Assembly: GCA_037951165.1 (NCBI GenBank)
Contig: JBBDHG010000009.1
Span: forward strand, 6,165,001 to 6,229,000
DNA from: Lophius americanus
Taxonomy: Eukaryota > Chordata > Actinopteri > Lophiiformes > Lophiidae
Reading direction: 5' to 3'
DNA length: 64,000 nt
Under the pieces are notes generated by a model, which was not told the DNA's origin, ran no database searches, and saw only the letters and a program-made list of their open reading frames with translations. Position numbers and translations under genes: made by a program. Of this stretch, positions 46,459 through 58,864 are shown piece by piece (position 1 is the first letter of the stretch; the number at the start of each line of letters is the position of its first letter).

Positions 46459-48870
46459 CAGGGGTTCACAATTTTTTTTGGTCTGGAGACCCACATTTTT
46501 AAAGTGACAACCCAAATCAAAGGGCAACATTGTATTATATTGAATAGGTAAAGCATCTAATTCAAAGGCTATACATTTAAATTAAAACTATATCATAAGC
46601 TTATTGAAATATTTTTATTGTACATATATCAACCACTTCATAGAAATGGCCAAATAAATGTATTTACATTTATTTTTTTATCTCATCTTAACAGAATATA
46701 AATATTTCAAGAAGGTTAATTTATAAATGGGAAAATGCATCAGAGTCAGAGTAAATAATCACTCCTTCAAGTGCATTTTAATTAAGCAAGCAGACAAAAA
46801 TCAGTGAAACAATCTTCACATTTAACTACTTGAAACCCCACAAATGAGCACATTTATAAAAAAGCAGGCCCTTTTCAGTAAAACTATCCAAATTTAACTA
46901 CTTTATAGTAGATACATAAGTGCATTTTTGTGTACTTAATATACTTTTTTATTGATGCGAGGGAATCACCATACAGAATATGCAACATTGGCCTTACTAT
47001 CAATAAATAAGCTCTCTTTCTTGCTAGAAGTTTGATGTTCATGTCTGTTATCAAACATGTAGGCGCGCTGTAAACGTTACTATTATATTCATAGCAGAAA
47101 GTTTAAAAAACATGCTTATAATTGGGAAACTATAATTACACATGCAGGTGAAGCAGCTGAAGTAGTACTGTAACACGAGGATTATTGCTCTTTTATTTTT
47201 CTTATCAATTTAGAACATAAAAGACAACTGGCCAACCATACTTCCGATCTCCTCAATCAAAATAAAAGCTTTTCAAATAAATTGTTCTAGATCAAGAAAC
47301 TCATTGGGAGCTTATGTTTAGCGCAGACCATAAACATAAACAAAGTAACAGTGTAATTATCAAAAGAGTGAAACAAATTTTTAATGAAATTCGGTCAACC
47401 CATGCTGTCTAAAGTAGGGCCTTTATTGCTTTACTTTACTAATGTGACAGTTGAGCCGACTTGTTCTTGAGAATTGTGTTTGAGTCTGGTTTACAAAAGG
47501 AGAGCGCCACCGGCATAACTGGTGTAGTGTTCAGTTTATTTGTAGAAGTGTAGCGACCGGACGGAAATGTTAAGTAAAACAAACTTAATAAAACACAAAT
47601 TGAATTACCCCGAGGAACATAGCAAGATAAGAAGCAAACGTCAGCGGAGCGGCTATAGCTAGCGGGAGCTCAGAGCCAGCCACAAGCCCTTAAGTCCTTT
47701 AACTGAGCCAACATATAACATATAATGGACTGAACGAGGCTTACGAGATTTTTTATTTTCACTTCAAAATGTCAACATTTGGTTTAAGAAACACTCGGCG
47801 TAGACGACGGAGGGTACATTAATTTCAGCATTACCTGCGTTACGTAACACAATGCTGACCAGTCATGTTACTTCCACTGTAATCTTTCAGTAGAGCACTT
47901 ACCATACATTACTCATTATGATTTTAAAACTTTAAATAAAAAAAAAAATTGGATTGGTCAGACTTAGAAAAATCGGTGACAAGTGATCGACCCAGAGAAT
48001 TGCAATTGACTTCTTGATTTTGACTATGTATACAAAAAAAAAACACTTAACAATGCTATATGGTTGTGAAAGGGATGGGAATCAAAAGGCTTGCCTTAAC
48101 CAGGACACGATATTCAGTGGAAATGCTGACATGAATGAAGCAAATGCCATGCGCTGCTGTCTTCCTTTCAATGTGCGATCACTACTCAGTTCTAACAGTT
48201 CTGTTTCCGGAGCAGGTGTGGGTCCAAGCTACGGCAGTGAGTCCGGGATTTTAAACTCAAAGGGATTTGGAATCCACCGATGGCTGCTCAAAATGTCATA
48301 TCTCTCCGTTGGAAAATAGCGATCAAAGTTATCAATGAGTGCAGAAATGTGCGTCTGAATAAGTCCGCTCAGATGTTTCACACTTGTGTCAGTAGCATCA
48401 TCTTCTTCTACGTACTGTAACAGAGTGGTAAACGCAGTCGCAAGGGTTGGGTCGTCTGAGCCTCGCAAGCCACCCCTTCAGGGACTTTTTGAAAGCTAGA
48501 ATGGCATTCCAAATTTGAAAAACATCATTGTGATACCCTTGTCATTTCATATTCAGCTCATTGAGAGATAAAAAAGGATCAGCCAGATATGGAATAGGAG
48601 AAGCCATTCATCAGTGAACAAATCAGTGAACGGGAAACATCTTCTCATGGAGGAAAGCATGTAGTTCATTCCTCAGTTCATAAGACCTGGTAATAATTTT
48701 GCCTTTGGAAAGCCAGCGTACTTATGTATGAATGAGTAGGTGCCTGTGTTCAGACACCCTATCAGTGCATAGCTGATCAAGAAAACGATGTTTGAGTGTG
48801 CTCAACGGCTCTGTTATTGCAGCAATGGAATTCATTGTTCAAAGCAAGGGAGATGTTTAGCTCACCGGAC
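46459..48870 (-). mobile_element. hAT transposon remnant
   Basis: The left end CAGGGGTTCACAATTTTTTT then TTGGTCTGGAGACCCACA (46459-46496) is a typical hAT terminal sequence, followed by AAGTGACAACCC. Transposase remnants on the minus strand (separate entry) occupy the right part. The right terminal repeat was not identified, so 48870 is approximate. The segment between includes repeat-like and CpG-rich DNA (47520-47860) that may be a later insertion. Confidence 0.5.
48030..48860 (-). pseudogene. hAT transposase remnant (ZBED5/GTF2IRD2-like)
   Basis: Minus-strand fragments in order from the right: RWLSKGKIITRSYELRNELH (about 48718-48660), MASPIPYLADPF (about 48600-48570), a frame-shifted LNELNMK..GYHNDVFQIWNA region (48560-48510), then a continuous 79-codon frame (48468-48229) with TSVKHLSGLIQTHISALIDN / FDRYFPTERYD and WIPNPFEFKIPDSLP. 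This RWLS..YELR..FLHEK / YLADPF / FxxYFP / WIxNPF order is that of the hAT transposases from which vertebrate ZBED5- and GTF2IRD2-type genes derive. Multiple stops and shifts; inactive. Confidence 0.75.
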
Positions 48871-48877
48871 ACTAACC

Positions 48878-48975
48878 TGTTAGCCATATCATTATAACCA
48901 CCAATGGATAATATTGATTATGTGATCATCATGGTTAATTTAAATATTAGAGGGGCCCACATGCCAGTATACCAC
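48878..48975 (+). mobile_element. Tc1-like 5' end fragment
   Basis: GTTAGCCATATCATTATAAC / CACCAATGGATAATATTGAT / TATGTGATC follows the 5' end of the Tc1-type element whose ends are also at 28818 and 54890. It is cut before the transposase and joined to the next repeat. Confidence 0.65.
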
Positions 48976-48982
48976 AGGTGTC

Positions 48983-49220
48983 GGTCCCAAGCCCGGACAA
49001 ATGTGGAGTGTAGCATCAGGGAGGGAATCCAGTGTACAACCTATACCTAGTCAATATGCGTAACATGAAAGTGATTTCCAAACCACATTAATCAGTACCT
49101 GGGTGAAAAACAACCGTCACTGGTGCTGTTAGCCAACAGGGTACCAGATGTAACTATGGCTGGAAACAGATGATGAACCAATGTGGCGATACCAAAGGGG
49201 AACAGCTGAACGATAAAGAA
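48983..49220 (+). mobile_element. LINE-tailed non-autonomous repeat (plus)
   Basis: GGTCCCAAGCCCGGACAAAT, GTAGCATCAGGGAGGGAATC, GTTAGCCAACAGGGTACCAG, then GAAACAGATGATGAACCAAT / GTGGCGATACCAAAGGGGAA / CAGCTGAACGATAAAGAAGA. It shares the GGATAAATG..GCGTCAGG..GGCATCC and GTGGCGACCCC blocks with 27405-27665 (minus). No coding capacity. Confidence 0.7.
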
Positions 49221-50660
49221 GATGAAACAGAGCTGAGACTTAGAGTAATTTAATAGCAGAAAAAATTAACGTCTAACCAAATAAATTTAATCCATCATTT
49301 CAATTAATAGAATACGGCCTATACTTTCAGCCACGTTTTGACCATCTAGCCCACCTGCAGACTCCAGTTAATGTCGATCAAGAAGATGGCTCATCACTCC
49401 TCATTATCTCTTTATAAAACAATAACTCTATTCTCCTACTATGGCTGTTGCGGTGATAATGAACATTCAAAACCAAGAATTGTGCAACTAAAATAAACAA
49501 AACATTAATTTTCATTTTATATGTATCATTTCAAGCAAGTTAAGACACTGAGTGATAAAATGATTTTGCTGGACCTTGATACTGTTTCAAAGTGAGCGCT
49601 GACTGACCTCAGAGTTGTCTTTCAAGTTACCACATCCAACAAATGGCCAATTCAACATTCAGAGTATGTGGTTTCAACACAGCACTGAATTTTACTGTCC
49701 TATTTCCACTCTACTGCCACCTTAAACCATTGCTGTCCCTCCTCTAGGCATGGTCCCCCGATCCCAGTCCTGAAAAAGACCTGCCAAACCAGAGCTACTG
49801 ATGATCCCCGAGGCTGACAAGCCAATCCATCTTCACCTGTAGAATAACTTTATTCCGTTTGTCATCTGCAACAGCCCTCTGTCAAGGAGAATTGAAATAG
49901 AGGTGCTAAAACAAGCTCTGCCTCCTGAATGATCATGACATTCAGGAATGTGTCCTGAACATAATTTGTGTTTCATTCATTTATAATATATACAAAAGTA
50001 CCTGATCCGACCACACGTGGTATTTCATTATTTTCTCTCAATGCCTGTTTGTTTCTCTTACAGCAAGCAGGATGCACCACATTAAAGTATTGACTGTGAT
50101 AATTTAATTTTATACAGTATATTTAGAGGGCAAACAGTTTGGTCCTGAATGTTCACACAGTACCACAGAACCAATAAGCAGTGTCAGGTTTGCAGCACTA
50201 ACAGGATTAAGTGCCACGATTTCATGTATTTTACAGCTGCTGCCAGGCAGAGGCCTGGAAATAATGGGATCAGTTTTGAAGCAGTTCATCATGGAGGAAA
50301 CCTCCTCATCCCACAATAGCTCAGTGTGAAGGCCCCCACTGCCTATAAGCACCCTGGAGCATACCCATAAATAGTAAAAAAAAAAAAAAAGAAGACATTG
50401 TGGACCACTACAAGTGGCCATAAACAATCTGTCAATATGTAAATGAAAAGTAATCTCGAGCTATCCGACGTTACTAATGTTAACATTGTGTACAAAACCG
50501 GGATTACTGAGGACAGTGTGGTATTTTAGGAAAGCATATTAAAAGCATAATGGTTAAAATCAGAAAAATAATCGTAATTGACAAAAATAAAGAAAAAATC
50601 ATTTATTGAAACATAAAAGCAGTGTTTCATGTATATCAGCCATCTATTGTTGCCCGTGAA
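49221..50660. other. Unassigned DNA
   Basis: No gene recognised. A 105-codon minus frame (50427-50110) contains a poly-T-derived Phe run and is not supported. A run at 50377-50390. Confidence 0.45.
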
Positions 50661-51025
50661 TGTCAAGCCTTTGTGTTCATATATTATTAATGGACGTTCT
50701 GTCCCTTTAATTGTGTTGCCTTTGTGGGTGTTTTACTTGTGTTCCGGTCTCCCTTTGTCTGTCCTATGATTGGTCATCGTGCTCACCTGTGTTTCCCCTC
50801 CAGCTGTTTCTGATTGTCTTGTTATCTCAGTGTATAAAGTCTGTCCTTACCTTCTCTTCTGTGCCAATTTGTTGCATGATGTTAACTGAGTCATCAAGCA
50901 CCCCAGCCTTCTCCCCGGGTTTAGTAAGTTTATCCTAGTGTTTTTGTTCCTGTTTTTACTCGTGCCTGTTTTTTAGAATAAATAGATTTTTTGTGTGTCT
51001 GCGTTTGTGTCCAAGCTAAACCGCA
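50661..51025 (+). mobile_element. 5' LTR of LTR element copy B
   Basis: Begins TGTCAAGCCTTTGTGTTC. Contains the U3 block TGGTCATCGTGCTCACCTGT, TATAAA at 50833-50838 and AATAAA at 50977-50982, about 145 bp apart, as expected for promoter and polyadenylation signal of an LTR. The 3' border is approximate. Confidence 0.75.
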
Positions 51026-51126
51026 GGAGAGTTCCTAAAAAAAACAAAATGGCCAGAATGGACCAAGCTTACGCATTGATGGATGTATAAATAAATTATC
51101 TAACTTACACACTCATCTGCATCCAT

Positions 51127-51609
51127 GTGGAGAGGATGAAGAGTCCTCATGAGGAGGTACAGCAGGCCGCTCTTCACATCGCTCGCCGGAAGGTCTCTGC
51201 TCAACACTGGCCGAGGGATTTCCTGCCAGAGTGGTTGAAGACCTTTGTAGAGAACCAGGACGTGCTGCCGGCATGTTCGTGGCCCCGGCCTGTTGGTTCT
51301 TCCCCTGCTCCAGCCCCCGTATTTGATAGCCACAAGCCGGCTAGTCCTCTGTTTGCTGCGGCTCCGGAGTCCGCTGGCCTCCTACCCGCTAACCCTCAGC
51401 CACGATCATCACTTGAGGGAGCCGGTAGTGTTCCTGAGGTTGATGCCGATCAGGACTCTCTTTTTCGGGGAACCCAGGTCCAGACTCTCTGGTCTCCAGT
51501 TCCCCAGACCCTGACTCAGAGCCCTTCACTGCCTCTGGTTTCTGGTTGGTTTCCACCCACTGTCGGCCAGAGAGCCCAGAGAGGTTTCGTCCTTGTCGCC
51601 GGTTCCTAG
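51127..51609 (+). CDS. gag-like ORF of non-autonomous LTR element
   Basis: An uninterrupted 160-codon frame starting from a GTG (ATG codons are present slightly downstream at 51136) with VERMKSPHEEVQQAALHIAR at the start, a Pro/Ala-rich middle (SSPAPAPVFDSHKPASPLFA) and a C-terminus QRAQRGFVLVAGS. The start is uncertain. No CCHC knuckle, protease or RT motif is visible. The 3' third is shared with copy A (2258-2371) at about 90% by eye. It lies downstream of the LTR with about 100 bp leader. It may be a structural protein remnant of a larger parent element; the function is inferred only from position. Confidence 0.5.
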   Translation: MERMKSPHEEVQQAALHIARRKVSAQHWPRDFLPEWLKTFVENQDVLPACSWPRPVGSSPAPAPVFDSHKPASPLFAAAPESAGLLPANPQPRSSLEGAGSVPEVDADQDSLFRGTQVQTLWSPVPQTLTQSPSLPLVSGWFPPTVGQRAQRGFVLVAGS

Positions 51610-51975
51610 ATGCACCTCGCCGCAGCCCCCCGGAGAAGTATCTGCTTCGCCATCTTGCTCGCTGTCCTCCGGCTCGGCCTCTTGGGGGCTCTATCCATTT
51701 TCACTAGTGGCGGCTTCATGACCTGGTTCACCTCCACGGGCGACCTCCTCCTCGTGACCGGGTTCGCCTCCACGGGCGACCTCCTTCCTCGTAACCGGGT
51801 ACGCCTCCATGGGCAACCGCCTCCTCGGGCTCATCGTGATCGGGTTCGCCTTCCAAAGCGCCCTCCTTCTCGACCCCTAGAGTGGTCACTCTGGTGCTGC
51901 CTGGCTCCGGCCCTGCCTTCAGTTCGTCCACCAGACAGTAAAGGTTTTCTGGACCGGTCTCGTTGTTTTTTTTTT
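51610..51975 (+). mobile_element. LTR element copy B, 3' internal region
   Basis: A second frame begins ATGCACCTCGCCGC directly after the previous stop (TAGATG overlap) and has a hydrophobic stretch ICFAILLAVLRLGLLGALSI. Three to four minisatellite units (51719-51850) follow, then TGGTCACTCTGGTGCTGCC and CGTCCACCAGACAGTAAAGG. Sequence leaves the family after TCTCGTTG and a poly-T run at about 51965; the polypurine tract and 3' LTR are missing. Confidence 0.7.
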
Positions 51976-53739
51976 CCTTTGTTTTTTTTTGGCTAATGTG
52001 CATGAGGGACTGCGCCATTTTAGCACCCGCTAAATAAAACATAATTATTTTCACGCAGTGCATTTATCACAAGGGGAAAGTGAAGTCAATGCGAGAGTTT
52101 CATAAGAGATTATTTCGTGTTCATAGTGATAGTGGACCATAATGCCATGGTGCATGAAGCTCCAAATGTATTATGTGTTTTTTAAATATTAGATCAAACA
52201 AACAGGTAGATGTGAAAATTTTGTCTCTTAGCAGAATCCTATAGGCCATATGAGGTTCATGGTTTAAGGTAAGATGTGTATGTAATATTTAAATTACTGT
52301 TAAATATTTTTTGTATAACTGCCCACAAAATATTGCAGTCAAAGTGGAACATTCTGAAAGAGAAATGTCAAAACCCTTTCTGTTGGTTAGTATCAGTATT
52401 TATTCAATAGTTCAGAATGCCACCAGTACAATAATGTGGCAAAACGCAGTTCAGGACATTGTACATACAGTATATATCCAAATTTCTACCAGTGTTTCTC
52501 CCTGTGGGTTTTAATACAGGCCATCTGAAACATTGAGCAGGGAAGTGATTGCAAGTCTCCTACAAGCCCATACTGATCCAGTACGTCTGGAATGAGACAA
52601 ATCAGTCGAACTTACATCCGAACCACAGCTTTGTGTCAGTTTAAGAGACCCAGGTTTGCAGAAAGCCATGACATGATGTAAGTCACATTTGCAAGTGACA
52701 ACAATAGATGGCGAGAAAGAAGCTGCCGACTTGGGTGGGCCCAGATGAGTTTTTCCGGATCCAGGTGAAGGCTATCTACAATACAGTAGAGCTTTTGGAA
52801 GTGAAAAAATGATTTTTTTTTGTCCTGTTTGTAAAATACGAGAATACTATATTGTTTTGGCTAAGAATATAGTTGATTTCTGACCAGATTGCCAATACGT
52901 TTATCCAGGTAATTGACAAATCTTTATATTATTTAATAAAATATTTTCCATTCTACAAGTCAACATAATTTTCCTTTGGTTTTAGACAAAGAGCTGGGAG
53001 ACTCATTTGGAGACAGGACCCTGACCAGGGATAAAGAGGCATTCCTGAGTTCTTTGAGCCCGAGTCACATTCTGGCATTTGATACAGGGAGCAGCAAAGT
53101 TGCCACCCTTGGTTTTTGTCCAACTCATGAATTCTTGTAAAAAGCAAATATCTTCCCATTGCACACACATGTGCAAACGAGCTTCAGCTTTTCGTGAATA
53201 CAACAAAATTGGCTGATGATGGTGACTTAACTTCTGTTTCCTAGAAGCACATTGATCTTATTCAGTACCATTTAAACAAAATACTAGCAGTTACTCAGAA
53301 CAGCAATAGCATTATTTGTTAGATAGATAAGGAAATATTACATAAAAAAAACATACAGAAATATGATAAAGAGCCAATATTAAGATAAAGATAGATAGAT
53401 AGATAGATGATATAAGATGAAGCTACAATATTAGGTATAGATGTATGATACCGATATAGATACAAAAAAATTGTTATTTGATAAGGAAACAAGTTAAAGA
53501 TATAAATACAATATAAAGCTAATAAATTCTTTGACTCAAGTATTTCTCTAAACTGATTTGAGTTTGTCATTTACTGTGTACAGTTATCTCCATGTTCTGT
53601 CACTATATAGTTAACTGGAAATGGAGAAAATATATAGTTGTTGTTTTTTTATACTTTATATATGTAAACTTTATTTGAAATAGTTACCTCTTTAAAAACC
53701 AAAAAATGATTGTCTTCTTTAAATGTTGCTTGCTCTGAA
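51976..53739. other. Unassigned AT-rich DNA
   Basis: No gene. Short (GATA)n at 53391-53408. Confidence 0.5.
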
Positions 53740-53870
53740 AAATATTGTGTTATCGCCATTATGAAATATTAACAGCCTCTGTGACCCTGAACAGGATAAG
53801 CGGTTATGGATAATGATTTATCTTTTATTGATCACATACAGTCGTACACAGTATAATATAGGGAACTGAT
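53740..53870 (+). mobile_element. Possible SINE tail fragments
   Basis: CCTCTGTGACCCTGAACAGG / ATAAGCGGTTATGGATAATG matches the 3' tail of the DANA-like SINE (compare 16745-16790). It is followed by TTTATTGATCACATACAGTC, the 3' end type of the SINE at 40501. Confidence 0.5.
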
Positions 53871-54889
53871 AAACTGAAAAAAAGAATGTGTAAAACAATA
53901 CAATATTTTGCCATTATTGTTGTCATTTCCCAGAGGGTTAATGGTGTTGTAAAGTTCTTGTAGATCTCTGTCATATACAGTAATTGAGGAAAAACATTTT
54001 GATCTGATGAGGATGGATCCACCTATACGGCTGGAACTTCTGAGATGGGAAGTTGAAGCAAATGACTGTTCAGAGTAAAAAACTGAGGCGGAGTTCTTTT
54101 TTCCTCAGATGAGATAGAGTGATTGGTATAACCAGCTCTGAACTCTTCTAAAGTGCGCCTGATTCTGGAAAGATAAATGTAATGGAGGCAAAACAGTAGC
54201 TGCTACATTTTCCAAGTCTAGGAAACCAAGGAATCCCATTTTTTTTTTTTTAAATAGTTGCACAAATGTGACTACAGTTGTTTTTCAAGTTTCTGTCGAA
54301 ATGCTCAACCCCCTGGTTATTTACAGAGCTTCCCCTGAGCACAGAACCTTCACCCCTGGTTGCTCCCATTTGCTCCCAAATGTGAATATGTTCTGCTCCG
54401 TGATCAGTCCTGATGTGCAGCGGTCTCAAAAACTTTCCAACTGCTGCAGTGAAAGGGTCGGCTTGATTGTCATTTTAGCAGTGAAGAAACATCAACATCC
54501 TACAGTATCCATCTACTGCACAGCAAACTACCAATTTCCATCTGATTAGTTTATGATTTCCATCTAAATACCAGATGAATTTCGGTGAGGCACAGAGATT
54601 TCTCTCCGAGCAATTGAGTATCCAATTGGTCGTCACTTAGACTGTTAAATTTGGATGGTGGGATATTTTAGTCCTGCAGTACCTTGTACAATGTTGGCTT
54701 TGAGAATGAAAAAGTAGTCACTGCATCTTTGAAGGTGGTAATCAGAAATCAGATGCCTTTCTTTGTGCCTATAGACTATAGAACACAAAAACATAATGCA
54801 GAGCATATTTCTATAAAATGATAGGTCATAATGGTCTACAGCACACACATAGATTGAATTAATATATGAAATAGACATGCACTGATCAG
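53871..54889. other. Unassigned DNA
   Basis: No gene recognised. A 93-codon frame (54268-54549) has no recognisable content. Confidence 0.45.
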
Positions 54890-54950
54890 CCATAAGACTA
54901 AAACCAATGACAGGTGAACTCAGGTCAAGGTTAATAGTAGGTGGGCTTAA
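54890..54950 (+). mobile_element. Tc1-like 5' terminal fragment
   Basis: CACTGATCAGCCATAAGACT / AAAACCAATGACAGGTGAAC is the left end of a Tc1-like element; no transposase follows. Confidence 0.75.
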
Positions 54951-56639
54951 ATGAACACTTTTCTCCTTTCAGAATGAAATAATTCTGAAAGAATATTCCT
55001 GTTTGACCGTTTAAATGAGCTGTGATCTTAACGGAAATGTTGTTTACATGCGCCGACGCATCAAATGGAAGAGCTGTCAGGGGGAGCACTAAACAACCCA
55101 TAGATGACAAGTTTTATCAGAAGATGGGCGTCTATTTTGTGATCACGGTAGAATTTTTATTGTAATGCTTTAATGAACAAACAGCCTGCTAATAACTGAT
55201 GTATACTTTTGAAGTCTACTGGAGACAGGAGGGAGGGAGAGAGGAAAGACATTGTAAGTTCTAATCTAACTAACTTTACATCATTTAGACGTTACATTAC
55301 CAAATATTGAGTTATAAGTAAGGCCTAGCTTAGGGGTAAACTCACCAGAAATGTTTTGTTAACTATAACTTATATAACTTAAAGCAGAAACTACTCATTG
55401 CGCATGATATTAAGCCCAGATCCACCGATGGTCAGAGATTTTTACAGCAGTGATGTAAGTTGTTTGTCGGTTAAGTATTTTCTTAACCCCAGGAGTATTT
55501 CTTCGAATTAAACAACATTTATCTTATTATTAAGATAAATTTAGCAAAATGTTCTCATTGTGTTTGCTGTCTGGGTTTGGTGCTTTGTCTGTACTCATTT
55601 CTGCAACTAGCCAATTAACAAAGATAGAACAGACTGTCATGATAATATTTAACTTTGGTACTAGTATGCTGGGAAACAAAAGAAACACTAAAACAAAATC
55701 CAAATTTGCGTTGTAACATCACACACTATTTCTTCCACTTATAAGTTAATGGAGGTAAAGACAATGGAGGTTACTGGCGTTGGCAGGTGACAGAGCAGTC
55801 ACAGCTTTTATAAGTGAGATTTGTTGTCACATGTAATAAAACCGCATGCCTTATGAGAGTCAATGTACATTAAACAACGCCTACTGTCATGTGGTGTCAA
55901 CGGTGTTTTAAACAAAGCATAACAAAGAAACAAACAAAAAACACAAAAATATATGAATCACTGCGCCCAGTGTAACAGCCACGCATAAAATACAAAAGTC
56001 AGTGTGATGGCTGTGACTGCAGATTATCTGAATGGGCTACCGTTTGGTTCGGGTACAGGGCTGGCAGCAAATCCGAACGTCGTGTTAGCAGAGATCCGGG
56101 CGAAGTGGGGTAGGAAAAGAGGGAGGAGAAGGAACTAGAGCAGTTAAGGAACTAGAGCTGTTAAAGAAGACAAAGAGGAGGAGAGGGGGAAGTTCCCTGC
56201 AACCCTACTTCTGCCCGAGGGGTTGTCCACCCACTGACTTCCTTCCTCTGCGGAGAAGAAGGTAATAGGCTGGGTATAGGGTATAGGCTGGTGGAGGCAG
56301 CAAATCCAGTAATGATCCCTCTGTAAATTCACCTACAGACACTTTTTTGCGACTCTACGATTCTACTATGTTACGATTGTAATAGGTTGAAACCACATTT
56401 TATTTGATTATACAAACATTTGTTTATCATTTCACCTCCTCAAAGATTGACACATCTATAAAACCCGAGGGGTTGGCCACCCCTTTTATAGATTTCATGA
56501 ATTTCCTCAATATTAAACAATAAAATATATTAACGTCGGTGTAGTCTGAGGATTATTCAGTCGTATTAATGTACAGTAAAGAAATACATGATTGATTAAT
56601 TATAGTAATAATAATAAAATTATTACTCTTTATTATCAC
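54951..56639. other. Unassigned DNA
   Basis: No gene. GGAACTAGAGC is repeated at 56131 and 56148, and CCCGAGGGGTTG..CCACCC occurs at both 56214 and 56465. Confidence 0.45.
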
Positions 56640-56945
56640 TTTGTTATTTTACACAGTGCATACCCCCAGGAAAACATTGTGAAATTAATTATCTGCATTT
56701 GATCTTCCCCTATGAAGCAGTAGAAGGTCCCTGTGATGTGGCTGGGGTGGAAATTGGGGTTTTGATTCTTGCTCAAGGACCCTATAACATATAGACTTGT
56801 TTGATCTTCCCCTATGAAGCAGTAGAAGGTCCCTGTGATGTGGCTGGGGTGGAAATTGGGGTTTTGATTCTTGCTCAAGGACCCTATAACATATAGACTG
56901 CAGTGGCTGGGCAGGAACTGCCAATCCTACGATTGGATGATGACC
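56640..56945 (-). mobile_element. SINE-like repeat with perfect 102-bp tandem duplication
   Basis: It shares CTTGCTCAAGGACCCTA and CATTTGAYC blocks with the SINE at 40501-40741, in the same orientation, but the tRNA head is eroded (AACTGCCAATCCTACGATTGG). The segment 56698-56799 is repeated at 56800-56901 with about 97 identical consecutive bases. Confidence 0.7.
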
Positions 56946-57904
56946 AGTCCTCATCCTAGAATGAACTGCATATCGGATTTCTAGTAATGTAAAGTAATTT
57001 TAAGTACAGTAAGAAACAGTAAAAAATACAATATTTTATAGATGAAACTGCTTGCAGTTAATTACTGTAATCTTAGGGTGAAACGTTGTTTCTAATATAA
57101 CATGCACAAGCATGATTAGAGAAGTTCTTGCAGTGAAAGAAGGCAATCATACTTTCAAATCCACCTATCATCTCTTATATTTGACTCTCAGTATCTGTCA
57201 GGTTTGTTTTGCTGTCTCTTGGTAAACGTGGAGAAAATTCTGAGGTCGTAGTGATTAGCCCAAGGAGAAAGGTAATGAAATAAATTACCTGCCTGAGAGT
57301 GCGCGCTTTATTTGTCTATTATACATGAAAGGTGCTGAGAACTGTTAGAAGCCCCTCCTTCAAAGCAGAAATCATGGCTTCGCATTTCCCTCATGTCACT
57401 GTCCATTCAGGCCCTGTTAATTGCTGTTTATTTTGCTTTATTTTTTAAGGTAATTGGAGGAAATGCCAGACTGGGAATAAGGGGGGGGGGGTTAAGTAAG
57501 TTTAATTATCTTTATTTTTCTTTAGAAAAGATGACTTTAAATCACAACTTGATTTAATCTCTGAAGTGAGCTTTGGCTTCATGTAACTGGAACAACGGCT
57601 CTGTGTTTCGCATTTCAAATCAAAATACACTCATAAAAATAAAGACATCCAGGCAACAAAAACATTGCATCAACACAATTCACCATTGTCACGTGATTTA
57701 CTCACACAATACAACCAATTTATAAACTACTCAACACAATTAAGTAAAGAGCATTCAGTATGTAACAAGAACTCGGCAGACAGAACTAGTGATGTAAGTT
57801 AGAACCAATTAGCTGCAAAATACTTCCAATACAAAACCTCAAGTAGGTATTGGAAAAACAAAACACCATAGACACAAAAAAATAAAATGTAAAACTAGAT
57901 GCAA
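56946..57904. other. Unassigned DNA with repeat-poor patch
   Basis: No gene. 57190-57460 is repeat-poor with GGTAATGAAATAAATTACC (57271-57289) and other TAAT/ATTA cores, so it may be conserved regulatory DNA. A G run at 57480-57491. Confidence 0.4.
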
Positions 57905-58345
57905 TTATATTATATTGACAATTTTTGAGATAAAGATCTCCCTAGTGTCAAAAATATAAACCGAAACGTTCCCAAAAACAATCCGGTTCTTCATCGGATT
58001 AAGATCTATTTTACATATGCAATTCAAAAAGGATTTATGATATAGTTTTTGCATTGTCTCGATAACACGAAAGATCTGCGGCAATGGCCGCATTGGCATT
58101 CGCCATGACTACTCGATAGAATCCCTCACTTTTACGGAATATAAATATGGTTAAATTAATACACAAGATATATCTCCTGAAGTCCATTCAAATGCACCAA
58201 ATTTGGACTAAATCGGACTAACGGTTAAGAAGTTATAATCAAAAACTTTTGGAGGTAAAGCTCCCCCATTTCTAGTGTCAGAAATATACAGCCCACTTTC
58301 CAAAATCAATCCGGTTCTTTCCCAAACTAAAGTCTACGTACAAAC
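57905..58345 (-). mobile_element. Helentron-like fragments (minus), rearranged
   Basis: Two family segments lie side by side on the minus strand. 58148-57905 begins with a degenerate 5' end (TATTCCGTAAAAGTGAGGG), then GCCGCAGATCTTTCGTGTTA and CACTAGGGAGATCTTTATCT. 58345-58150 is an internal piece with GGTTCTTTCC (reverse), TTAGTCCAAATTTGGTGCAT and TTGAATGGAC. The 3' hairpin is absent. Confidence 0.65.
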
Positions 58346-58864
58346 TGTGTAGATTTTCACAACACATTGTTGTGTTTATTGTGTCAATTTAAGCTTGTCA
58401 ACCAAATTTTTTTCAATAGAATCATAGTAATAGGAAAGTTTTTTAACGTCCTCAGCATGCAACGTGTAGCTTATTTGATGAGTGAAAATACATTTTTGAC
58501 AATTCTTGGAAGACATTGGAAACAGATTTGGAAAAAAATTTGTGTTCCACCCATCAACAAATTGAAGACTTAAAAGGTTAATCTGTCTTCCCTACTACAT
58601 GCAGACCATAGGATACTGGACACGTGATGTTGAAATGAATAATTGAGGAGGTATAATGCATTACCCCATCATCCTACCCCACAATGTCTTTGATATTTGT
58701 GTAATATAATATATTCATGGTGTATATAAAAACTGTGTATTTTTGGTTGTAGTTTATTTCCTTTGTATTGTCCATCTAATTTATGTGCGAATAAAAATAA
58801 TTGAAAAAGACATATCCATAAATTAAAGACGTCTGGTACTTGTAAGGTGTAGATTGGTAAATTT
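58346..58864. other. Unassigned AT-rich DNA
   Basis: No gene or clear repeat. Confidence 0.5.
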
